DNA of 25,999 nt from CAYVUI01 sp964454745 (lineage in GTDB: Bacteria; Planctomycetota; Phycisphaerae; Sedimentisphaerales; Anaerohalosphaeraceae). This document shows positions 14,196 to 20,911 of the stretch, in pieces; positions within the stretch are counted from its first letter, which is position 1, and each line of letters starts with the position of its first letter. A model generated the notes under the pieces. That model had not been told where the DNA came from. It saw only the letters and a program-made list of their open reading frames with translations, and did no database searches. The stretch is taken from assembly GCA_964454745.1 (NCBI GenBank), contig CAYVUI010000065.1, positions 1 through 25,999 of the forward strand, given 5' to 3'. The translations under genes were made by a program, and so were the position numbers.

Positions 14196-15491
14196 ATGAG
14201 TACACAGGAAAAACCATACAACATCGAAACGCTGGCGCTTCACGCCGGCCATGACGTTGACGCCGATACACTCAGCCGGGCGGTCCCGATCTACCAGACC
14301 TCCAGCTTTATGTTCAACGATACCGACCACGCCGCGGACCTCTTTGCGCTGCGTCAGTTCGGCAACATTTATACCCGCATCATGAATCCAACGACCGACG
14401 TCCTCGAAAAACGCCTGGCCGAAATGGAAGGCGGCATCGCCGGCCTGGCATTCAGTTCCGGAATGGCGGCAATCACCGCGGCACTGCTGACCATCACAAA
14501 GCAGGGCCAGCACATCGTGTCCTCCGCGAGCCTTTACGGTGGTACACATACCCTGTTTTGCCACACGCTAAAGAAAATGGGCATCGAGGTCACCTTCGTC
14601 GATCCGCGTCAGCCGCAGGATTTTGCAAAGGCGATCAAAGACAATACGCGATGCGTGTATATTGAATCGGTGGGCAATCCCCGAAACGATGTCCCCGATT
14701 TCGAGGCCATCGCGAAAATCGCCCATGACCACAAGATACCACTGCTCTGCGACAATACCGTAATGTCACCGATCATGTTTCGTCCTATCGAGCACGGCGT
14801 GGATATCGTGGTCCATTCGTGCACCAAGATCATCAACGGCCACGGCAACAGCATCGGCGGGATCATCATCGACTCGGGCAAATTCGACTGGGCCGCTTCG
14901 GGCAAATTCCCCGAGCTCGTCGAACCTGACGAGAGCTATCACGGCATGAAGTTCGTCGAAACGTTTGGCCAGCTCGCCTATATCATCAAGGCCCGCACCA
15001 CGGTTCTGCGGGATACCGGGGCCTGCATGTCGCCGTTCAATGCGTTTTTGTTCATTAACGGGCTTGAGACGATCCATCTCCGCGCCCCGCGCCACAGCGA
15101 CAACGCGCTGGCCCTGGCAAAATTCCTCGAAGCGCACGACGCCGTCTCCTGGGTCAATTACCCAGGCCTCGAATCGCATCCCGATCATGCAATGGCCCAA
15201 AAGTATCTGAAAAAAGGCCAGGGCGCTATCCTTGGTTTCGGCATCGCCGGCGGTGCGCAGGCGGGCATCAAATTCATTAACGCAGTCAAACTGGCCAGCC
15301 ATCTTGCCAACATTCTCGACAGCAAGACCCTGGTCATCCACCCGGCAAGCACCACGCATCAGCAGCTCACGCAGCAAGAGCAGCTTGCCACCGGTGTAAC
15401 CGAGGATTATATTCGTGTCTCGGTGGGTACGGAACATATTGATGACATTATTGCGGATTTTGACCAGGCCCTGAAACAGTCACAGGCCTGA
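14196..15491 (+). CDS. metY: O-acetylhomoserine sulfhydrylase (Cys/Met metabolism PLP enzyme)
   Basis: A 431-residue PLP enzyme of the Cys/Met metabolism family, longer than cystathionine gamma-synthases and of typical O-acetylhomoserine sulfhydrylase length. The PLP lysine is Lys211 (VVHSCTKIINGHG). Other family motifs are YTRIMNPTTDVLEKR, FSSGMAAITAALL, ASLYGGTHTLF and TLVIHPASTTHQQL. It should form homocysteine directly from O-acetylhomoserine and sulfide; some relatives also accept O-acetylserine, which cysE in this operon would supply. GGGAG lies about ten bases before the ATG. It lies 50 bases after nadA in the same orientation. Confidence 0.93.
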   Translation: MSTQEKPYNIETLALHAGHDVDADTLSRAVPIYQTSSFMFNDTDHAADLFALRQFGNIYTRIMNPTTDVLEKRLAEMEGGIAGLAFSSGMAAITAALLTITKQGQHIVSSASLYGGTHTLFCHTLKKMGIEVTFVDPRQPQDFAKAIKDNTRCVYIESVGNPRNDVPDFEAIAKIAHDHKIPLLCDNTVMSPIMFRPIEHGVDIVVHSCTKIINGHGNSIGGIIIDSGKFDWAASGKFPELVEPDESYHGMKFVETFGQLAYIIKARTTVLRDTGACMSPFNAFLFINGLETIHLRAPRHSDNALALAKFLEAHDAVSWVNYPGLESHPDHAMAQKYLKKGQGAILGFGIAGGAQAGIKFINAVKLASHLANILDSKTLVIHPASTTHQQLTQQEQLATGVTEDYIRVSVGTEHIDDIIADFDQALKQSQA

Positions 15492-15551
15492 TGAACCGGT
15501 CACGATCCGTGTGAGTAGTAAATAAAAAGCTTATCCGGGAAGGGTAGTACC

Positions 15552-16424
15552 ATGTGGGATTATACCGATAAAGTAATGGACCATTTTTTGAATCCCCGCA
15601 ATGTCGGCACGGTCGAAGATGCCGACGCAGTGGGAGAGGTTGGCTCACTGGCCTGCGGTGACGCCCTGACCCTGACATTCAAGCTTGATGAAAACGGCCG
15701 TATCGCGGATGCGAAGTTCAAAACGTTCGGCTGCGCATCCGCGGTAGCGTCCTCTTCGATTCTTACCGAGTTGATCCGCGGTATGACCATCGAACAAGCC
15801 GCCGCCGTGACCAACAAGGACATCGTAGAAAAACTCGGCGGCCTGCCCGATCAGAAAATGCACTGTTCCGTCATGGGCCAGGAAGCCCTCGAAGCGGCCA
15901 TCGATGATTATTACAAACGAAAGGGCGGAACCCCGCCGAAGAAACACGAGGCCAAAATCCTCTGCGCCTGCATGGGCGTTACCGAGGACGAGGTCCGCAA
16001 GGTCGTCTCCGAGAACAACCTCCACTCCGTCGAAGAGGTCACCAACTACTGCAAGGCCGGCGGAGGATGCGGAAAATGTGCCGGAGATATCGAACGCGTG
16101 ATCCAGGACGTACAGGGCGGTTTCTTCACCGAGTCCGAAGAAAAGAAACCTGAAAAAAAGAAAAAACGCCTGAGCAACATCGAAAAAATCCAGCTCATCC
16201 AGCAGACCATGGAAGAGCAGATTCGCCCGGCCCTGCGTGCCCACGGCGGCGATATCGACCTGATCGATGTCGAAGGCAACACCGTTATCGTCGCCTTCCG
16301 CGGCATGTGCGCACAGTGCAAGGTCTCGCAGTTCACGATGCAGCAGGTCGTTGAAGCGAAACTCAAAGAATTTGTCAGCGAAGAGATCCGGGTCGTCGAA
16401 GAGCCCGGCTCCTCTGAATCATAA
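15552..16424 (+). CDS. nifU: NifU, three-domain Fe-S cluster scaffold
   Basis: A 290-residue scaffold with all three NifU domains. The IscU-like domain (1-125) has cluster cysteines Cys35, Cys61 and Cys105. A central BFD-like 2Fe-2S domain (135-190) has Cys138, Cys140, Cys173 and Cys176. The C-terminal Nfu domain (210-285) has the CxxC at Cys253/Cys256. A Lys/Glu-rich linker joins the last two. It accepts sulfur from NifS and passes clusters to target enzymes. This full-length form is known from nitrogen fixers but is also the general scaffold in many anaerobes; no nif genes for nitrogenase are present here. GAAGGG lies upstream of the ATG, and the gene precedes nifS by 17 bases. Confidence 0.96.
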   Translation: MWDYTDKVMDHFLNPRNVGTVEDADAVGEVGSLACGDALTLTFKLDENGRIADAKFKTFGCASAVASSSILTELIRGMTIEQAAAVTNKDIVEKLGGLPDQKMHCSVMGQEALEAAIDDYYKRKGGTPPKKHEAKILCACMGVTEDEVRKVVSENNLHSVEEVTNYCKAGGGCGKCAGDIERVIQDVQGGFFTESEEKKPEKKKKRLSNIEKIQLIQQTMEEQIRPALRAHGGDIDLIDVEGNTVIVAFRGMCAQCKVSQFTMQQVVEAKLKEFVSEEIRVVEEPGSSES

Positions 16425-16441
16425 AGGAAACGGGGACAGCA

Positions 16442-17629
16442 ATGAAAATGGAACTGTCAGCAAATAACAAAAACGTGATCTACATGGACAACAACGCGAC
16501 CACGCGCGTCGCCCCGGAAGTCGTTGAGGCCATGACGCCGTTCTTTTGCGATTATTACGGCAATCCGTCCAGCATGCACTCTTTCGGCGGCCAGGTCGAG
16601 AAATACATCTCCGAGGCCCGCGAAAGTGTCGCCAATCTTCTCGGCTGCCGCCCCGACGAGATCATCTTCACAAGCTGCGGTACCGAGAGTGACAACGCCG
16701 CCATCCGCGGCACGCTTGAGGTTCACCCGGAAAAGAAAAAGATCGTGACCACCCGCGTCGAGCATCCCGCGGTGCTCAGCACCTGTCTGGCCCTCGAAAA
16801 GCACGGCTATCACGTTCACGAAGTCGGTGTAGACCGCGCCGGCAATCTCGACATGAACGAACTCAAAGACGCCATCGATGAGAATACCGCTGTCGTGTCC
16901 GTCATGTGGGCCAATAATGAAACCGGCGTAATCTTCCCCGTTGAGGAGATCGCACAGCTTTGCCGTGAAAGAAAAGTCATATTCCATACCGATTCCGTCC
17001 AGGCCGTCGGCAAGATCCCCTTTAGCCTGGCCAACAGTTCGATTGACCTGCTGAGCATCTCCGGCCACAAGCTCCATGCCCCCAAGGGCGTCGGCGTGCT
17101 TTATGTCCGCAAGGGTACCCGCGTTGCTCCCTTCATGCTTGGCGGACACCAGGAGGCCAACCGCCGCGCAGGTACCGAGAATGTACCCGGTATCGTCGGC
17201 CTTGGTGCGGCCTGCCGCCTGGCTCGACAGAATCTAAAAGACGAAAACACCCGAGTCAAGGCCCTCCGCGATGACCTCGAGAAAAAGATTCTCGCCAACT
17301 GTCCTGACAGCTTTGTCAATGGCGGCGGTGCCGAACGTCTGCCCAATACCGTGAACGTCAGCTTCGAGTACATCGAGGGTGAGGCCATCCTGCTGCTGAT
17401 GAACAAGCACGGCATTTGCGCCAGTTCCGGCTCGGCGTGTACCTCGGGCTCACTGGCTCCGTCACACGTCCTCCGCGCGATGGGCGTGCCCTTTACTGCC
17501 GCCCACGGTTCGATCCGCTTTAGCCTGAGCATTTACAATACGCAGGAGGAAGTGGATTTCGTTGCCGAGAAAGTGCCCTTCGTGGTCAACCGCCTGCGGG
17601 AGCTGAGCCCCTTCGTCAAAACGGCCTGA
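16442..17629 (+). CDS. nifS: Cysteine desulfurase NifS/IscS-type
   Basis: A 395-residue PLP enzyme releasing sulfur from cysteine as a persulfide for cluster assembly. The PLP lysine is Lys210 (SISGHKLHAPKG). The catalytic Cys333 lies in the short loop SSGSACTSGSLAPSHVL, typical of class I (NifS/IscS) desulfurases. The N-terminus has YMDNNATTRV. The ATG at 16442 follows a GGGGA ribosome-binding site; a second in-frame ATG lies two codons on. It directly follows its scaffold partner nifU, and cysK/cysE upstream supply its substrate. Confidence 0.97.
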   Translation: MKMELSANNKNVIYMDNNATTRVAPEVVEAMTPFFCDYYGNPSSMHSFGGQVEKYISEARESVANLLGCRPDEIIFTSCGTESDNAAIRGTLEVHPEKKKIVTTRVEHPAVLSTCLALEKHGYHVHEVGVDRAGNLDMNELKDAIDENTAVVSVMWANNETGVIFPVEEIAQLCRERKVIFHTDSVQAVGKIPFSLANSSIDLLSISGHKLHAPKGVGVLYVRKGTRVAPFMLGGHQEANRRAGTENVPGIVGLGAACRLARQNLKDENTRVKALRDDLEKKILANCPDSFVNGGGAERLPNTVNVSFEYIEGEAILLLMNKHGICASSGSACTSGSLAPSHVLRAMGVPFTAAHGSIRFSLSIYNTQEEVDFVAEKVPFVVNRLRELSPFVKTA

Positions 17630-17705
17630 TTGCTTTACACGGAAAATACTTGCCCGCCTTCAGGTTTTGGGGTATTGTACCTCTTTTACTCTTAGGAGAA
17701 AGTGT

Positions 17706-18710
17706 ATGCTTGGGGCTCCTTGGTCCATAGAATTCGGTTTAACAGCGGCGATTATCGCGATTTTCCTCGCGATGTCGTTTTTCAGCGTATCGTGGCTGAT
17801 TCGTATTCGCACCTGCCTGGCAATCGCAGTCGGCGCCTTCGTCATGGGCTACCTCGCCTGGCCGATGGTAAAGCCCTTTTACCCCGGTTCGGCGGTATCC
17901 TTTTTCCAGGGCGACATCTCCACCCCCGAAGCGGTCATCCTGGTCGTACTGGCATTTATCGTCGGTTTTGTCGGGTATTTCGCCTCTTACCCCTACGGCA
18001 CCCGGATCGCGCTCTTAGCCGTACCAGCCGGGATGTGCGTCTGGTCCTTCCGCGGCGGGGCCATGAGCGACCTGCTTCGTCTCAATCACACCTTTGAAGA
18101 TCGTTTAAGTGTATATTCCGCCCTCCGCTGGGAAGGCGTTTACTGGCTCCTGCTGGCCCTTGCCGGAGCTCTCGGGGTCATGGTAGCCTCCTTTATCATC
18201 CAGCCGCGCGGCATGAAACGCGTAGAAGATGACCAGATCAACTTCAAAAAAGAGAATATCACCCAGATTGCCATCGCCTTTTTCGTCGGTATCGTCGTCG
18301 TCCACGTAGCCATGATGCTGCTGATTCAGGATGTCCGCATGTACGACCAGGAGCTCAAAACGGTCATCGGTCAGCCGGAAAAGGCCCAAATCGCCTTTGG
18401 CGTACTCGTTGCCTTCGGCTTGGCCGCGTTTTTGATAAAGCTTTTCCTCAAAATGAGTTATATCATTCCAGCCCTTGGCTCCGCCCTGTATGTCTTCGTC
18501 GGCTACAAGTTCTCCGCCCGGCCGGATGTCATCGAATACATGGCCGCCCAATGGCCCGTATCCTTCTATCCCATGGCCGTGGCCGGCGTCTTACCCATCG
18601 AGATCGTCTCCTACGGCGTCATCGGCTCGATCACAGGCTACTGGATCGCGATCAAATATGACCAGTGGCGAAAAGAAGAAGCCGCCGCCAACAACAGCAA
18701 CAGCGAATGA
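17706..18710 (+). CDS. Polytopic membrane protein of unknown function
   Basis: A 334-residue integral membrane protein that I do not recognise. Eight or nine hydrophobic segments are visible, at about residues 6-27, 30-48, 74-92, 98-115, 140-165, 187-212, 235-258, 260-280 and 295-320, with a short charged loop (RGMKRVEDDQINFKKEN, about 168-186) and a Lys/Glu/Asn-rich C-terminal tail. There is no obvious transporter signature or Cys-rich site. The ATG at 17706 is chosen because AGGAG lies eight bases upstream; the open frame reaches back to 17667. It follows nifS by 76 bases in the same direction, so it may share the transcript, or use a weak TTGCCC/TATTGT pair at 17650-17678. A transport role linked to sulfur or cofactor metabolism is conceivable but unsupported. 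Confidence 0.8.
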   Translation: MLGAPWSIEFGLTAAIIAIFLAMSFFSVSWLIRIRTCLAIAVGAFVMGYLAWPMVKPFYPGSAVSFFQGDISTPEAVILVVLAFIVGFVGYFASYPYGTRIALLAVPAGMCVWSFRGGAMSDLLRLNHTFEDRLSVYSALRWEGVYWLLLALAGALGVMVASFIIQPRGMKRVEDDQINFKKENITQIAIAFFVGIVVVHVAMMLLIQDVRMYDQELKTVIGQPEKAQIAFGVLVAFGLAAFLIKLFLKMSYIIPALGSALYVFVGYKFSARPDVIEYMAAQWPVSFYPMAVAGVLPIEIVSYGVIGSITGYWIAIKYDQWRKEEAAANNSNSE

Positions 18711-18772
18711 TCCTTTTCCTGAAGTTTGGGACATCTGTTTGTGTTTCTGATACAAAAGTTGATCTTTGTCCA

Positions 18773-18792
18773 AAATTTTTAGGGAAAAATTT
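18773..18792 (+). terminator. Possible terminator hairpin after the membrane protein gene
   Basis: A perfect 8-bp stem (AAATTTTT/AAAAATTT) with loop AGGG lies 63 bases after the stop, followed three bases later by AATTTTTT. The stem is all A/T and therefore weak, but its position suits the end of the long cys/nif operon. Confidence 0.4.
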
Positions 18793-19072
18793 CACAATTT
18801 TTTAGCGTTAAAAAGTGATTTTTACGTTTTTCTACATTTCCCATTTTCACACACCCGAACCCAGGAAAAAGTACAGCGTAAGAAAGCTGTACAATGTGGA
18901 CAGAATCCATCTTCTGTATAAGTGTCTGTCAATAATAGACTTATTCGATAGGGATTTCGGTGTTTTTTTTGTGGAAAAAAGTGGAAAAAAAGTTCTTCTT
19001 TCCCGGCCCAAAAACGCCGAATAACACTGTACCGCCAAGTGAAGGGCGGCAAATTGTTGGATTTTTTTCAAT

Positions 19073-19101
19073 TTGTATTGCAAAAGGAATGGAATTATAA
19101 G
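19073..19101 (+). promoter_or_regulatory. Sigma70-like promoter of csrA
   Basis: TTGTAT (19073-19078), a 17-base spacer and TATAAG (19096-19101, five of six). The leader would be about 70 bases and would include the GGGAGAGCTTTCCC near-palindrome and an AAGGAG ribosome-binding site whose GGA could be bound by CsrA itself. Confidence 0.5.
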
Positions 19102-19178
19102 ATGATGGTTTTCAGTGGGTTAGCTATCAAACAGACTGTTGGGAGAGCTTTCCCGGCCAGCAGAAGAAGGAGTCGAAT

Positions 19179-19442
19179 ATGTTGGTCTTGAGTAGACAGA
19201 AGGACGAGTCAATCGTCATTGGCGACGATGTAGAAATCACGATTGTTGATGTTCGCGGCGACAAGGTCCGCCTCGGTATCAATGCCCCCCGTGAGATCAG
19301 CGTGCACCGTAAAGAAATTTACAACGCCATCCAGAAGGAAAAGGCCCAAAACGGTGGAACTTCCCCAAAGAATGACCCATCCGCTGATCACGGTTCCAAT
19401 GGAAAACCCGCAGTGGAAACCAAAAAGGAAAAGGCTTCCTAA
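19179..19442 (+). CDS. csrA: Carbon storage regulator CsrA with extended tail
   Basis: An 87-residue RNA-binding protein that represses or stabilises target mRNAs by binding GGA motifs near ribosome-binding sites. The core (1-55) is canonical: MLVLSRQKDESIVIGDD, then ITIVDVRGDKVRLGINAP and SVHRKEIYNAIQ, with the RNA-contacting Arg in HRKE. Beyond residue 60 there is a low-complexity, Lys/Asn/Ser-rich tail of about 27 residues, longer than in E. coli (61 residues) but of a sort seen in other phyla. AAGGAG lies seven bases upstream of the ATG. It is monocistronic between its own promoter and a terminator shared with the convergent gene. Confidence 0.95.
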   Translation: MLVLSRQKDESIVIGDDVEITIVDVRGDKVRLGINAPREISVHRKEIYNAIQKEKAQNGGTSPKNDPSADHGSNGKPAVETKKEKAS

Positions 19443-19480
19443 ACAGGTAAAAACGCGGTTATCAGGTGTGTTATCCAAAC

Positions 19481-19509
19481 ATTCCCGGGATCTCTTCATT
19501 TCCCGGAAT
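19481..19509. terminator. Bidirectional terminator-like hairpin between csrA and the convergent gene
   Basis: ATTCC(C)GGGA at 19481-19490 pairs with TCCCGGAAT at 19501-19509: nine base pairs with one bulged C and a 10-base loop. It lies between two convergent stop codons and is followed on the plus strand by a T/C-rich stretch. The poor T-run on either strand lowers confidence. Confidence 0.5.
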
Positions 19510-19535
19510 TTCTCTTCCCATTTCCAGCGATCAAT

Positions 19536-19838
19536 TTACACGTACAGGTCGATCACCAGCCCCAGCGGTGGAATATCAAACGCGAAATACTGCCCCAGCT
19601 TCTTGAAAAACCGAAGCTTATCAAAATTCCCGTTATCATCCTGGGCCGCGTTGAGCAGCTCTTCCAGGATCTCCGGGTGAAACTTTCCTTCTGCACCAGC
19701 CCATTTCCGGCTCTTTTTAGACCTGGATTTGCTGGATTTTGATCCGCCCGCCTCCCGGGCCTTCCGAGACGCATCGGCCCCGGCCTGCTCGCTCAGAACA
19801 GGAGAATCGATCACCCTGCAATCCACGTGTTTGATCAT
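19536..19838 (-). CDS. Hypothetical protein, 100 residues
   Basis: Not recognised. The start at 19838 is chosen because GGAG lies five bases upstream; the open frame extends further but loses coding character. The protein has a short N-terminal part (MIKHVDCRVIDSPVL), a basic Ser/Lys/Arg-rich linker (about 33-50) and a C-terminal module of about 50 residues (FHPEILEELLNAAQDDNGN ... FFKKLGQYFAFDIPPLGLVIDLYV) that looks folded, with two helices and a hydrophobic end. No signal peptide or membrane helix. It is convergent with csrA and divergent from hisA. Base composition matches its GC-rich neighbours, which supports it being real. Confidence 0.6.
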   Translation of the reverse strand: MIKHVDCRVIDSPVLSEQAGADASRKAREAGGSKSSKSRSKKSRKWAGAEGKFHPEILEELLNAAQDDNGNFDKLRFFKKLGQYFAFDIPPLGLVIDLYV

Positions 19839-19993
19839 CTTAGCTCCATACATACATTGTAGACATAATAATATCCTTATCGAAACAACGTCCGAAAACT
19901 TAAACACAAATTCCGATAATATTTTCATTTTTTTCAAAAAATCGCAAATCGCCGATATTATCGGACCCTGCCTGCCCAATCGCCCCTTGTCCC

Positions 19994-20022
19994 TTGCATT
20001 CTGCCCGCTGGGGTCGTATAAT
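19994..20022 (+). promoter_or_regulatory. Sigma70-like promoter of hisA
   Basis: TTGCAT (19994-19999), a 17-base spacer and a perfect TATAAT (20017-20022). The predicted leader is about 55 bases before the ATG at 20084. Confidence 0.55.
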
Positions 20023-20083
20023 CCCGCTTTTCAAATGCCCCATCCGGATGGGCGGACATGTGAACCATTGATAAGGATGTATC

Positions 20084-20800
20084 ATGCAGATATTGCCAGC
20101 CATTGATTTACGCAGCGGAAAATGCGTTCGGCTCATCCAGGGCCGCTACGACCAGCAGATCGATTACGACAGCGACCCGACCGCCCCGGCCCGCAAATTC
20201 GCCGATGCAGGCGCCCAGATCCTCCATGTCATCGACCTCGACGGTGCCAAGGCCGGCCGAAGCGAAAACCGAGACGCCGTCAAGAAAATCGTTGAAAGCG
20301 TAAAGATACCCGTCGAGCTCGGCGGCGGCATCCGCAATGAAGACACCATCCGCGACATGCTCGAAACCGTCGGCGTTTCCAGGGTGATTCTCGGCACCGC
20401 GGCGATCAAAAATTTCGCATGGCTTGAAGAAATGGCCGCCAAATTCCCCCGCAAGGTCGTCCTCTCCGTCGACGCCAAGGGTGCCAAGATCGCCACCGAG
20501 GGCTGGACCGAAGATTCCGAGTATCAACTGATCGACCTGGCGAAAAAAGCCGCCGCACTGCCCCTGGCTGCTATTATTTACACCGATATCGACAAGGACG
20601 GCATGCTCGCCGGCCCCAACCTCGAACGCACAAAGGCCCTGGTCGAAGCGGTGGAGATGGATATCATCGCCGCCGGCGGTGTCACCCGTGTCGAGGACGT
20701 AAAAAATCTAGCAGCGGTCAACGTTGCAGGCGCTGTCATCGGCAGGGCACTCTATGAGGGAACAATCACAATCGAAGACGCCCTGGCCGCTGCGGGTTAA
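20084..20800 (+). CDS. hisA: Phosphoribosylformimino-AICAR phosphate isomerase (HisA)
   Basis: A 238-residue (beta/alpha)8-barrel enzyme of histidine biosynthesis, normal length. The catalytic Asp8 (PAIDLRSGKCVRL) and the second acid in YTDIDKDGM are present, with phosphate-binding loops ELGGGIRN, VILGTAA and AAGGVTRVED. AAGGA lies about eight bases upstream of the ATG. No other his gene is in the window; hisA stands alone behind its own promoter and before a hairpin, unlike the clustered his operons of many bacteria. Confidence 0.96.
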   Translation: MQILPAIDLRSGKCVRLIQGRYDQQIDYDSDPTAPARKFADAGAQILHVIDLDGAKAGRSENRDAVKKIVESVKIPVELGGGIRNEDTIRDMLETVGVSRVILGTAAIKNFAWLEEMAAKFPRKVVLSVDAKGAKIATEGWTEDSEYQLIDLAKKAAALPLAAIIYTDIDKDGMLAGPNLERTKALVEAVEMDIIAAGGVTRVEDVKNLAAVNVAGAVIGRALYEGTITIEDALAAAG

Positions 20801-20813
20801 AAAAAAGGGCCTG

Positions 20814-20845
20814 CTGTAAACATTGAAAAAAGATTTCATTTACAG
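20814..20845 (+). terminator. Hairpin after hisA, probable terminator
   Basis: CTGTAAA and TTTACAG (7 bp) close an inner TGAAA/TTTCA stem (5 bp) separated by a three-base bulge, with loop AAAGA. It lies 14 bases after the hisA stop and is followed by TGATTTTG. The T-run is short, so termination may be incomplete. Confidence 0.55.
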
Positions 20846-20850
20846 TGATT

Positions 20851-20880
20851 TTGCATGCGAATAGTATGCATGCATAAATA
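20851..20880 (+). promoter_or_regulatory. Promoter with embedded inverted repeat upstream of the beta-helix/propeller gene
   Basis: TTGCAT (20851-20856) and TAAATA (20875-20880) are 18 bases apart. A perfect 7-bp inverted repeat, TGCATGC (20852-20858) and GCATGCA (20868-20874), fills the spacer, where a repressor or activator dimer would bind. The start codon is at 20912. Confidence 0.45.
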
Positions 20881-20911
20881 GTCAATGGATTACACTCTCA
20901 GGAGGCGGGTT

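Larger units (their letters stand above)
18711..19178. other. 468-base AT-rich non-coding stretch upstream of csrA
   Basis: No convincing gene. It contains the weak hairpin at 18773-18792; a perfect 7-bp stem (GTACAGC/GCTGTAC) with an 8-base loop at 18871-18892; two exact tandem copies of GTGGAAAAAA at 18971-18990; a CCGCC/GGCGG hairpin around 19032-19049; and a near-palindrome GGGAGAGCTTTCCC just before the csrA ribosome-binding site. Several GGA triplets, the core of CsrA targets, are scattered through it. The csrA promoter lies at its right end. Confidence 0.5.

Noticed and set aside
14766..15437. 223-codon open frame opposite metY
   Set aside because: Shadow of a certain PLP enzyme gene.
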